A stretch of DNA of 64,000 nt from Micromussa lordhowensis (taxonomy: Eukaryota > Cnidaria > Anthozoa > Scleractinia > Lobophylliidae), in the NCBI GenBank assembly GCA_964020085.1, contig OZ026606.1, positions 13,031,797-13,095,796 on the forward strand, in the 5' to 3' direction. The translations under genes were made by a program, and so were the position numbers. The notes under the pieces were generated by a model. That model searched no databases, was not told where the DNA came from, and saw only the letters and a program-made list of their open reading frames with translations. Below, one piece after another: positions 23,341-35,500 of the stretch (the stretch's first letter is position 1; each line of letters begins with the position of its first letter).

Positions 23341-24358
23341 TTGCCGAATCGAAGTGAAACCAGTGGATCCGTCTCTTGAATCTTTTAATTCGGAGGTAAT
23401 TTATTTTCTTCTTTGTACGGTATCTTGGATATTAAAAGTATTTCTGTCACACGGCCGATTAGCCGAGAAGATCTGTATTTGATTTTATACAGCAATGCAA
23501 AATGATTGACAGTTTTGTTGACCGATGCCCGGGTTTATATTTCATCTGCTATCAGGTTGATGCAAGTTTGTATTTAGGCAGATATTTAAACACTGTTTTT
23601 TGACATAGTCAAGAATTGTATTTGCAAAATGGTAAATAAAACGTCGTTTTATGTAGCGAACAATGTGCCGTGATGTTTATTCAGGCAACATAAATCAAAA
23701 CAGCGAAACAACTACCGCCTGTGATTGAAATCATAGTGATACTTCAACTACACTGGATACATACAAATATATTCGCACATTCCAAAACAGTCTCGTCACT
23801 GATTACTGTAGACAGCACATCCCTTAATCACCACAAACAGTAATTTCGCGCGACTCTTTTACATCAATAAAGGGGATAAGTTTCTAAAGGAACTGTGGTG
23901 CTGCGTCGGCGGGGAGCAAGATCTTTTAGATCTTATAACCGCGCTTTTAAAATTTAACTGTTTTCTAAGTTGCATATGTTCAAAGGGTTTTGGCGAGCGC
24001 CGAGGTTTTATTTTTCTCCCAGAAAACTCCACCATTGCTTCTGGCAAAATAAACACGATCTTATTTATCACCGTAAGGGCATTACAGTAAATACGGTTTT
24101 ATTTATCACCGTGAGCCCATTCCATGGCGGACGCCAGACGTTTCTTTAGCGCATTGAATATTCCATTCGAAGGTGAACATGCAAGCAAAGTTTGGCCGAG
24201 CAGAGATCTGGTTCAGCTCTCCGACATGACAAAAAAAAAAAAAAATAAACCCCGTGCAGAGCAAGAACCGCGCTCGGCCCATGGCCGCGCGGTTAAAAAA
24301 AATAAAAATAAACCCCGTGCAGAGCAAGAACCGCGCTCGGCCCATGGCCGCGCGGTTA
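23341..24358. repeat. Second cluster of the 7-9.6 kb repeat family
   Basis: 23341-23665 repeats the body seen at 8577-8885. 23967-24235 repeats the TTCTGGC/CACCGTAAGGGC module and its hairpin. 24244-24358 holds two tandem ~55-bp units ending CCCATGGCCGCGCGGTTAA, a stem-forming sequence found once at 8270-8325. Confidence 0.75.
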
Positions 24359-24603
24359 ATTATCATTCGATGCATTTTTTCCTTTCTTTACATTGGCCGA
24401 GAGCCCGCCACGTGACCTGCAAATAAATGCCTACAAATAATGGTCTGCTCATGCGTAGTACCGTCTAAACTTGTTTTGCTGCAAATAGCATTCTGCTCAT
24501 GCGTAGTTGGAGCCACGTTCTCGAAAGAAAAAAGGCAGACCGCTTCCCTGAGTTTCCAGTAAGTGATTAAAATGTGGAAACAAACTTGGTGATCGAATGA
24601 TAA

Positions 24604-24755
24604 AACAATTATTGAACTCGGGTATCGCAAAATATCGTGATTTGTCAGTGTCTCGCAGATCAATTATTTGCCGAAGCCGAAGGCTGAGGCAAATAATTGA
24701 TCGGCTCGCCACTGACAAATCACGATATTTTGCTCAACCTCGTCCAATAATTGTT
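24604..24755. mobile_element. Fold-back element with ~68-bp arms
   Basis: Arms 24604-24672 and 24688-24755 are inverted copies (AACAATTATTGAACTCGG... / ...CGTCCAATAATTGTT) around a short loop GAAGCCGAAGGCTGA. Non-coding. Confidence 0.8.
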
Positions 24756-24759
24756 AATT

Positions 24760-25344
24760 GTCTCCTTTGACTGGTTCTTACTTATGAGAAGTATAGATGA
24801 CGTCATTAACATTTTCAATAATATTTAACAAATAGATTCCATGTTGCTGTGCGTCTGTTCATCAATAGCTAGTAGTGTTTTAGCAAACCACGACGATGAC
24901 GGCAACGAGAACGTCACCAAACAAAAGGTGTAATGAGCAGAACAATGGTTCTGCACGTGCGTTTTGAATTTGGTACATTTCACACCCGTCATCTGCAAAA
25001 CAACAACGTGAAATAACCAAGTTCTACGTATTTCAGAGAACGTGAACGGCAATAGCTAATTTTCATATCTTCCCTTGGAATTGAACGCTTTCATTTCATA
25101 TTTAGCCTGAGCAAGCTTTAAGACCGATTGGCGTACTGAACAGATCTATGGTTGCGACATTCGAATTTAAAATATAAATCCATTTTTCAGAAGGCGTCGT
25201 CCTCGGCGTCGCCATGGTCATTGCTAAAGCTCACAGATGACGTCAAAATGGGATAAGACACACTCGCCTTCTTTGCTGTCCTTACCTAATTTTGACGTTA
25301 TCTTTGATTTATTACTGAACAGACGCACGGCACCAAGGAATCTG
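24760..25344. other. No gene recognised
   Basis: Unique-looking AT-rich sequence with short frames only. Confidence 0.5.
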
Positions 25345-25821
25345 TTTGTTAAATATTAAGTGTTTTCTGCAGTTCTCGAGTGTTCTCAAATGTAATGCAC
25401 AGCTTAGGCTTCATTTGCTTTATGCCGAAATAGAGGTTATGTGGCGGAAAACGGTGAAACACGCTTTTTTCTCTGTTTTATACCCCGATAAAACAGGTGT
25501 TTTCGACCAATCAGAGCGCGCACAGGGTCCTATCTATTTAACAAATAAATAAGCCGTGTATTACACTGTGATAAAACACGACGGGCGTTTGAGAACTCGA
25601 GGGAAATGTAGAAAACAGGAGCCGTAGGCGAGTGTTTCCTACATTTCTCGAGTGTTCTCAAATGTCCGGAGTGTTTTATCACAGTGTAATACACGGATTA
25701 GGCTTCTTCATTTGCTTTATGATATAGATTTTTCGCGCGCAAAACAATAAAACACGCTTTTCTATGTTTTATACTCTGATAAACATGGGTTTTTAACAAA
25801 TCAGAGCGCGCGCAGGGTCCT
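25345..25821. mobile_element. Fold-back element, copy 2 plus partial copy
   Basis: The full copy (about 25530-25821) has its palindrome at about 25543-25720 and ends CAGAGCGCGCGCAGGGTCCT. A half copy (about 25345-25530) with the same terminal GCGCACAGGGTCCT precedes it. Related to 1567-1860. Confidence 0.75.
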
Positions 25822-26464
25822 CCCAATGTAATAAATTATAATATCGTATAAAAAATTCTTAACATGTAACTCGGTATACCGGCCGCAATAAAAGCTTCTT
25901 TCCAAAACATAATTTTAACAAATCGATACAGGTATACTTTCTAAGACCTTATGCTGACACACCGCAACCGTTCTATGGCCATTGCGTGAAAACGTCCAGC
26001 ACTGTACAGGTGGAAGAAATATAACCTGCGATCAGGCGTTCGATTTTTTGGCGAACAGTAGGAGGAAAAAAGATCGCGGCTTTTTCCCCTTCCACCGTGC
26101 GCCGAAAAAGGAACAAATGATCGCAGGTTAGTGGAAATAAAGCGTCATTTGTTTGGTTAGTAAAAATCAGTCGTTGGCGACTAGACTTGTTGAAGTTGAT
26201 TAGATTCCAACATGGTACGTAATCTTTAAAATTGTTTTACATTTATACGGTCTTAAAGATCAAGATTTAGAGAAGGCCACGCAAACTCTCTTCTGAACGC
26301 CATAAGGTTTATTTACAGTCGATAACATTGTTACTTGTATTCTATACAACAATTTTGTAATTACTTTAACGTTAAAAACTTAAGGATCGAAACACGCACT
26401 ATCAACGTTACGCAAGAGGTGCTATTGACAGTTTGTACAAGAGGGAACCGTCGACCGACTACTT
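25822..26464. other. No gene recognised apart from the small MITE
   Basis: Holds the 26022-26130 MITE. The remainder, downstream of the NLR gene, shows no clear polyadenylation site. Confidence 0.5.
26022..26130. mobile_element. Small MITE with 13-bp perfect TIRs
   Basis: TAACCTGCGATCA at 26022-26034 and its exact complement TGATCGCAGGTTA at 26118-26130; 109 bp in total. No exact target duplication could be fixed by eye. Confidence 0.65.
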
Positions 26465-26547
26465 CCGAGAGAGGGAACCTCCACCAGAAACACCAATTCA
26501 GTTTCCACTCAAATCTAAATGCGTCAATACGGTATTGACTTTAAAAA
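26465..26547 (-). pseudogene. Detached, degenerate LRR repeat unit
   Basis: Reads as one more LRR on the minus strand, with the VNTVLT and LDLSGN signatures, but with an in-frame stop and no link to the main array about 510 bp away. It is likely a decayed end of an originally longer array, or a leftover of a downstream exon. Confidence 0.65.
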
Positions 26548-27059
26548 AGTGCCTTGTGATAAAAAAAGTCACTTCCTTTTCTTCTTGAGATTCTGAAAGT
26601 GTGTCCGCTTAACACTTGACTGACAAAATTCTGACATTTCATTTTATCCAAAGGCCGTTTATTTTGAGTGTAAGTTTTGGATTTCACGATCCGCCATCAC
26701 TCACGTTCAAACCTGACCGATTTGACCTCAGAGGGTTGGATCCGGGAAAAGTGATGTCAAAGGCTCACCAGCTTAAAATTTTCAGCGTGTGAACGCAGCT
26801 TATTATGTATGCAAAGTGCGAGTTTAAAAGTGTGAAAGCCCAAAACTCCCGTGCTGCATATTAATTCTGCAGCGTACACACGCATTACATTCTTAAACTA
26901 GTGAGCCTTTGACGTCATTTTCTCCTCGATCCAGCTCTCTCAAGAACTTAAATTTAGTAATGGCGGATCATTCAATAGGAAAGTTCCAGTTAAAATAAAC
27001 AAGTGCCTTTTTTAAATCAAGGATTAAAACTTGGGTCACTTAGTGTTTAGTTAACATAG

Positions 27060-28070
27060 TTTTGAAATCCAAAGGAATAGCATCAGAGAGGAAACCAGCA
27101 CCAGAAGCACCAATCCCGTTCAAACTCAAATGCAATAAGTCAATACGGTATTGACTTTAATAGCATCAGAGAGGAAACCAGCACCAGAATCACCAATCCT
27201 GTTCCAACACAAATTCAAATGAGTCAATACGGTATTGACTTTAATAGCATCAGAGAGGGAAGCAGCACCAGAATCACCAATCCCGTTCCCACGCAAATTC
27301 AAATTAGTCAATACGGTATTGACTTTAACAGCATCAGAGAGGAAACCAGCACCAGAATCACCAATCTCGTTCCAACACAAATTCAAATTAGTCAATACGA
27401 TATTGACTTTAATAGCATCAGAGAGGAAACCAGCACCAGAATCACCAATCTCGTTCCCACTCAAATTCAAATTAGTCAATACGGTATTGACTTTAATAGC
27501 ATCAGAGAAGAAACCAGCACCAGAATCACCAATCCTGTTCCCACTCAAATGCAAATTAGTCAATACGGTATTGACTTTAATAGCATCAGAGAGGGAACCA
27601 GCACCAGAATCACCAATCTCGTTCCCACTCAAATTCAAATTAGTCAATACGGTATTGACTTTAATAGCATCAGAGAGGAAACCAGCACCAGAAGCACCAA
27701 TCCAGTTCCCACTCAAATTCAAATTAGTCAATACGGTATTGACTTTAATAGCATCAGAGAGGAAACCAGCACCAGAAGCACCAATCTCGTTCCCACTCAA
27801 ATTCAAATTAGTCAATACGGTATTGACTTTAATAGCATCAGAGAGGGAAGCAGCACCAGAATCACCAATCCTGTTCACACTCAAATCCAATTTAGTCAAT
27901 ACGGTATTGACTTTAATAGCATCAGAGAGGAAACCAGCACCAGAATCACCAGTCCTGTTCCCACTCAAATGCAAATTAGTCAATACGGTATTGACTTTAA
28001 TAGCATCAGAGAGGAAACAAGCACCAGAATCACCAATCTTGTTCTCACTCAAATCCAAATTAGTCAAAGT
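27060..28070 (-). repeat. 84-bp tandem repeat array encoding the LRRs
   Basis: Twelve 84-bp units, eleven coding and one frameshifted. Each unit carries the near-palindrome GTCAATACCGTATTGAC, eight-base arms around one central base, encoding VNTVLT. The high identity indicates recent unequal exchange or gene conversion. Confidence 0.9.
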
Positions 28071-29596
28071 GGTATTTGCAGTAAGAGCTTCACAGAAATA
28101 CTCAAAAAAATCTCCCAGTAGTACATCATAGTCTACAGGTAATTCTAAAGCCTCAATGTCAAGGTCGGAACCAAACGCACGCAGCAATTGCGATTGAAGG
28201 TTTTTCTTGTGGGTTGCGCACTCCTTGATACAGCCAAATGCGAACTCTAGATTCCTTCTTAGTAATTGATGTTTGCTCAGTTTTATGTGTGCGGCGATAG
28301 CTTTCACAAGACACGCTGCGGTTTCTTCACATCGCAAGACAACAATGCCACTCATGAACAAAAACGCTTGATTCAGTTCAGCTAAATATCTCGCATCAGT
28401 CACTACTGTGCCACAGTCAAGTTCTCCGTTGAGAATCTTCGAAGCGAGAAAGAAACCACTAAAGAATTCTTGAAAGCTCTTGTGTAAAAATCCATAACGC
28501 ACACAGGGTTTTCTTCTGCTGCCTGCAGCTTGGACTGATAAAAATCCAAACTTGGTTAAAACACTCGACCTGCGACCACATTTACTCTCTTCAATATATA
28601 GCTCTCCTTGACGCAGAGATATTAATGCCATATGCCCCAGCTGTATTAACTCTTCCTGGTAAACTTTCATTAGGTCTTCGCTGTTGTTCGACAAGTTGTT
28701 CTTCTCTTCGTATCTTCTTAAAACGCAGAGTACAATTTCAATGTATAATTGAGTCCTGCTTGTCGGAAAAGAACCCTTGAAATCCTCACAAATAACACAG
28801 AGTAAAGCTGTGTTTAGAGGATTTGACATCATTTCACGTAAATCTCTAGATCCTGACCGAGGTGAAAGTTGTTCTAGGAGTTTCCGAGCCAAAGGTCTGT
28901 TGTGTTTAAAGTACTTGAGGATGAAACTTTTAGCATCTTGCCTGGTAAATCCCACAATTTCCCACAGGGTATCACAGAACCGCCTAAATTTCATTCCAGC
29001 TTCATGTCTAGATGTAAAAACGATGCGACATTTAGAGAATTCTCTACTTTCAGCAACGTTTTGGTACATGGCTAGTCTACTTGGGTCCGCTTCATCCAAA
29101 CCATCAAGTACTAACAAAACTTTGGACTGATTTTCACGAATGAATTTGAAAAAGTTTTCTTTGGATTCTTTGTCAATGTCTTCAGGGAGAATTTGTTCAT
29201 CTATAGCCTCCCAGATGTTAGACTTGATATCATGGCATCTAAGCAGTAGCAGCAATTCAATTTCTGGAAAAGACTCGTCCCATTCTTCCTGTCTATTTGC
29301 CCAGTCATACGCCAGCTTTTGACAGTAAGTTGTCTTTCCCATACCAGGATCTCCTTCAATCAAAACAGTCCGTGGCTTCTGACATCCTTCATGCGCTTTG
29401 AAGATAGCTGTCATGTTGGTGATTTCTTTAGCCAATTTTCCTCTTGTTTTTTCTTTGTTAACAATCCTGAGCCTGGTGAAAATCTCATCCAGATGAAAGC
29501 TGAAATCTTCACACCAAGGAACTGGCAGAACACTTCCTTCACGGATTTTGTAGAGCTGGCGGATCCTTTCTATCACATTGGATGGATCAGACATGT
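27126..29596 (-). CDS. NACHT-LRR exon (NLR core)
   Basis: 822 codons from the ATG at 29594; the phase-1 acceptor TTTTTCTTTTTCTTAG lies just upstream. NACHT ATPase: P-loop GDPGMGKTT (81-89), Walker B LLVLDGLDE (160-168), sensor TSR (194-196), and the winged-helix-type motif FLHKSFQEFF (369-378). Eleven complete 28-residue ribonuclease-inhibitor-type LRRs follow from about 507, with pattern NTVLTNLxLSGNxIGDSGA. They are close to identical at DNA level, with an 84-nt period. A twelfth unit is frameshifted by a one-base loss and ends at TAA 27126-27128; more LRR-like DNA lies beyond. NACHT proteins oligomerise on ligand sensing. The exon lacks its own death-fold domain; its partners appear to be the HEPN, OTU and glycosyltransferase exons upstream. 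Open frames on the plus strand here are shadows of the repeats. Confidence 0.93.
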
Positions 29597-32500
29597 CTAA
29601 GAAAAAGAAAAATACAAAAGGTTAAACGTTCTTTTTTGAAGCAAGATAGAAAATACTAAATTAAGGTCTGGATAGTAGCAGACATAAAGATATTTTAAGA
29701 AACAGGACGACACTTTTTAAATACATGTTTCGACAGAAACTTCTGTCATCTTCAGTTTAAATCAGTACAAAGTACAGAGTTGAATATATAGTGTGAAACA
29801 AAATGCTAATTAACTATGAGAACAAAAAAAGACATGGCAATGTAAAAGATTACAAAGAAAGTTTTAAATTAACATGAAAGAGTTGATGATTAAGTGTAGG
29901 TTTTTCCCATAAGATATGAATGGCTTCTTTAATCTTGAGTTGGAAGGTGGTGGACGCGTGATCTAAGATGCTGAAACAGTCATTAGGGCATAAAGTGCGG
30001 CAATGTTCAGAATTTTGTAAATGTTTAAAAATGTGCGAGTTCCTATCACTGGAAATGTGCTCACCTACGCGCGTGGAAAAATGTCGGGTGGTTTCGCCGA
30101 CATAGCAGGCACTACAACCTGCACACAAAAACTTATATACCACACCCGTACGGAGCCCACGAGGGATAGGATCTTTCACACTAAACAAGTTACCGATTTT
30201 AAATGATGAGAAAACTAGCTTAATATCAATGTTGTTACAATAGCGTTTAGCAAAGTGGCGAACTTTTTTCTGTGTGATACTAGAGAAAGGACCAATGTAA
30301 GGTAATTTGAAGTAAAAGGTACGTGTAGTGTCAGAGACGGAAGCCGGGGGATTACAATCTTGGCGAGTAAGTGTGAGTAGTGATTAATAATGTTTTGAAC
30401 CAGAGGAACTGGAAATAAATTCTTCTGAAGGATTTTAGTGAGTTTCGTGATGTCCTCGTGAAAACCCAACCAAGTGTTATTGATCTTGTAGGCTCTGTCA
30501 ACAAGGGTGCGAACGAGACCCAATTTATAGGAATGTGATGTAAAACTAAAGTAATAAGTCAAAAGGCCCGTGAAGGTTTTCTTACGGTAAACACTAGTGA
30601 CAGGAAAATGAGTCTCATTGTTGATCAAAACATCTAAGAAAGGAATCTTGTGGTCTATTTCTTTTTCCATAGTGAATCTAATGTTAGGGTGTCTAGAGTT
30701 GATATAGTTGAAAAGTAGTAGTGCTTCATGCTCCGAATGAAACAGAAAAAATGTGTCATCGACATACCGTCGGTAAAACAATATCTCAGAGTCCTGGAAA
30801 TTTTCTAACCATGATTTTTCGTGATGGCCCATAAATAAATTAGAAAGAACCGGAACGAGGGGGGAGCCCATAGCTACACCATCTATCTGGTCGTAGAAGG
30901 GACCCTTCAATAAAAAGTGGGTCTGAGCGGTGGCTATGGAAAAAAGGCTCACCGCACTTTATGCTCTAATGACTGTTTCAGCATCTTAGATCACGCGTCC
31001 ACCACCTTCCAACTCAAGATTAAAGAACCCATTCATATCTTATGGGAAAAACCTACACTTAATCATCAACTCTTTCATGTTAATTTAAAACTTTCTTTGT
31101 AATCTTTTACATTGCCATGTCTTCTTTTGTTCTTATAGGTAATTAGCATTTTGTTTCACACTATATATTCAACTCTGTACTTTGTACTGATTTAAACTGA
31201 AGATGACAGAAGTTTCTGTCGAAACATGTATTTAAAAAGTGTCGTCCTGTTTCACTAAATTAAGGCCTTTTAAGCTGATACGCAAATTTTTACAGGGAAA
31301 CAATATCAAGAATGTTAATAACATCGCATTACTCGGTATCTTTTTTAAGAACTTGGGAAGAAACGGTTTTGCACAAAATAGCCTCACTGTCATACATGTA
31401 TGTAAGCGTACAGGTATTGAGTTCAACAATTCTTCAATTTCTTGTGACTGTGTCTAGCGCGTGTTACTCTTACGCGCGCTAAAACAATGGTTTTCTAATT
31501 TGTTTCATGCGCGCGCTTTCCGCGCGTACGTACGCATACAAATTTTTGTATCGCGTGGCTAAAATCACCTACTGAAGAAGGGCCAAGCCCGAAACGTTTA
31601 GGTCATTGTACCAAATTTGACACTTTTTAACGATTTTCAGCCTTATATACGACTATTCGACAGTGTCACGCATCGCATGAGTTTTTTGCTCAATCCTATT
31701 GAGTTCAACAGCCTAGACTTTCAACAACTTTCACCACCACTGCACTTACTGATGATCATGTTGTCTAAAAAGCAACATTATACATTGGCATAACAAGCTT
31801 TCCAATTGTTTTACAAGAGACCATTTGCAATTTCCGAACGTTTCAAAATCGAAACGGAAAATGCAAATGAATTGTTGTGAAAAGAGACGGTTATATAGAT
31901 TGAAATGCAATGTTCTTTTTCGGTTTCGTATTTATTTTCAAGAAATCCCTCTCCTTAAATAATTACACGATTGACTAGATCCATTCGCTCGTTCAAGATT
32001 CCAATAGCAACCTCGAGTAGTAAGAGACGTCTGCAACTACTAAAACTATCTAAGAGGTTGGTAAGGAGGTGTGTCCAAAAAGAAAGTTGATTTTAACAAA
32101 TTGTCAAAGTTAAATGACACAAAGACATCTTCAAGATGCTACATCTACTCATCTCGTGATGTTTTGCTTACGTTAGTGTTCTACTCATTAGCTTCGGGCA
32201 ACTTGTACATGTTGTATGAAAAAGCAGTCCTTGTGTCGCACGATTTACTACTGACAAATGAAATAAAGTTTTCACATGATTATTCTGTAACCGAGGGTCT
32301 ATCTAACCCGTGTCACAACTCAAACTCACCCTCATCTCCAGAAGTCTCAATTGTATTTTCCAGCTCATTCATTTTGTCTTTGATGCGGTCCTCGTTCTTT
32401 ATCCACTGCTTCAGGAGCTCCTTGTAATGTTCCTCGGTGACAGAGTCCACTTTCTGATTCATGATTTTGTCCATGGCATCACCACAGCCAGCTCCTCCTA

Positions 32501-35500
32501 ATCTCACCAGCACTTCCCGGATGTTCTCCCAGTAGTGAATATATTCTGCATCACTAACACAGGCTTCGTCCGCATGGCTAAACACGGTATTCATAAAACA
32601 CCTCACACGGGCAATTTCAGCCTCCCGACTGGTATCTGCTGGAAGGGGATGTGCGTCCCAGCCAGCTGTTGGAGGAGTCAACTCACAAACTGTCCTCAGT
32701 AGCACCATCAGGAGAGTGGAGTCGAATTCTTGAGATGACACAGAGGAAGCAAGCTTAGGATACAGTTGACCCCAATGCTTTGAAGTGAGGATTTTTTGCT
32801 TTTGGAGCGATTTCAGTGTGGCATGAACTCTATAACCTTTCAAATGCTTGGAAAGGTTTTGTGGTGAAATTATCCGGTCAAACGTCTCTTTCAAGACTCC
32901 TGTGCCCACGATGACCAGAAGCTGACACAGCCGACCATAATTGGATTCTTCTTGGGTGGAAGTCAATTTCGGAGCAGTACCTATAACAGTTCACATTAAG
33001 GCATTTGATGAGTTCTTCCCGGAATACAATCTACATTCCTTAAATGTTATTTTAGGTTCTGGTATCATGGTCCTGAAAGGCTGATAATACTTTAAGCCTT
33101 CCCGTTTCTGGCGTCATGTAAAAGATACACCAATAATACTACAAGGTTTTACAATCGTCTGGTGTGATCAACTAAGGGTTCTCAGGGTACTCATGGAACG
33201 AAAAGGTGACTGTGGTTTCGACAACAAGGAAGTGCCTTGTTTAGGTTGTCAAAGTGTCCGTCACAAACAACGGTACTGTTCACAATTACCCTCACACCCA
33301 CGATCAAACTAGACGAGACGCTGATACTCCTGGAATCAAACAATTTACAATGTGTTTTTTTTTAATGTCTGCTCGAAACAGATCTCAAACCTATTATTGT
33401 ACAGCTATAACCGTCAAAAAGTCAAAAAGAGCTTGGTAGACATTTGAATGTTGCCATTTCATTTTGTACCAAAAACATTTGACATCATTTGCATCTGATT
33501 CTGTTTATTAACCAATCACATATTCTTTTACTTTTCAGCTTTCAGCAAATGTTTTGCATCATCACTATCTTGCCAGCAAAAAGAGAATGCTTGACGGCCT
33601 AAACTGACCTGTTTCGAGCTGTGTTAAATGACTTAGTGGTATAGACAGAGCATTCACCATGAAAATTATGTGTTCCTTGTTTTAAGGAAGCCTCTTAATT
33701 GTAATATAATATATTTCTAAAGGATTAATGGTGATGACCTAATACATAACAGGTGTGATCTGAATTTCCAAGTCAGAAAAAACCCCTAGAGGCTCAGGCC
33801 TTTGCCCCTTCGGTTTATAGGGGTGCCCGCTTACTCTACCATGAGAACCCTTCTACTTCATAACTTAATGAAACCCCTGTATTCCTTGTTTTAAGGAAGC
33901 CTTTTAATTGTAATACAATATTTTCAAAGGATTAATGGTGATCACCTAATACATGTCAGGTGGGATCTGAGATTCTGAGTCAACAAAATTAGCCACAATT
34001 AGGATCCGGCTCCACACAAATAGCAAACTAACTGAGAGTAACACGTAAATTACCTTAAATTCATGGGAAAATATCTAAGTTAAAGTAGTTTTACTCGCTA
34101 ATCAAATCCTAATGTGTTTACCTTGTCTGGGTTGCAGACTAACATAGTGTCTCTCATGGATGTGTCCCAGCACAAGCGGGCTGGTGTTGCCAACAAGATG
34201 ATCTGGATTGATGATTATGTCACAGTTTAGACTGCTGATTACACGAATAGGCGTTCTGTAGCTGTTTGCTGCGGCACGGAGAATCAAGTGATCGCCCCAT
34301 GTGCCATCCTTTTCCATGCTTCTCAAGTAATCCGTCCAAGATGGGTATTCATGGACAAAGTTGAACAGATCTGTTCCATCGGGCTTTGAGCGAGAAAAGA
34401 ATTTGAAGTTAATTGAATGGACTAAACGTAGCTGACAATATATGTCAATCGTCCAGGCTTATACTATAAGAGACGTTTTCAAGTTCTTGGCAATAATTCT
34501 GTTTTTACATGGAATGGTTATTCAAAAACTAACTTGGTTATTGAGAGGTCTATGAAATTATGTCAACAAATAGTTTACTAAGGTAACATCCCTTGATTGG
34601 GCCAGGGACACAAAGCTCCTACTCAGACTAAAGCTTTTGCTGGTTATTTGGCCCGGTAATAACTATGATTACCTACTAGAGGAAAGAATATGGGATTGAA
34701 ATTTCATTATCATAAATTACTCGAAGAGATTTCAGAGCTCTGTTTTCCCAGTCTTGTACAAAGCACACCTTCATTCACATCAGAAGCTCCCTGTGGACCA
34801 TTAACTTACCAGTTTAGGGGAGTTCCCAAGGCATTCCACTAACGTTTTCCGCAGTTCTGTTTCTGAAATTTGGATTCCTTTCACACTTTGCAGCTGCTCT
34901 GACAGTGCGTAGAACATGCAATTTCCAGATCCTGGGTTGTCACAAATGCTGAATCCCTTGTCTGAAGCAATCTTTTGTAAATCTTCCAACAGGCCAGTTT
35001 TCTTGTGGAACTTAACTGGATCACAATGCATTCGTTGCAGATCGTGAAAAATGCTCTTAGCTGGAAGCAAAAGCAATATCTGCAGTTATAACTAATTCTA
35101 ATTGGGTAGCTAAGCAATAGATCATGCATTCCTCTTCTTTACATAATTTGTATTTCTACACAGATGGTCAAAAATTGAACTAAAAGTGAAAATCGGAAAT
35201 TATACGACATTGCAAAAAACTTTAGATGACCACACAACTGTTCAAGCTTAAAACCATATTTGATGTCATGTTTAGATTAGAGTCCATCCATTTCGCTAGT
35301 ACAACAGTTTAATTAGCTCAGTTTAGAACATTTCGCATGTACACGGAATGATAGAAAAGCGAAATGAAACGAAATACAACAAACATGGCCTGACTAGTGC
35401 CAGGTCCCTAACCAGAGTACACTAGTGCCAGGCAGGCCTGACTAATATTTAACAACTATTCACCAAAGTGGAGGTGCCTAGCGGTGGGTATATACTGAGC

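Noticed and set aside
27060..28070. Regular direct repeats resembling a CRISPR array
   Set aside because: Period and content are explained by in-frame 28-residue LRRs in a eukaryotic gene; there are no unique spacers.
27219..28131. Two plus-strand frames of about 300 codons over the LRR region
   Set aside because: They are antisense shadows of the 84-bp LRR repeat and show only the repeat period, with no protein-like features of their own.
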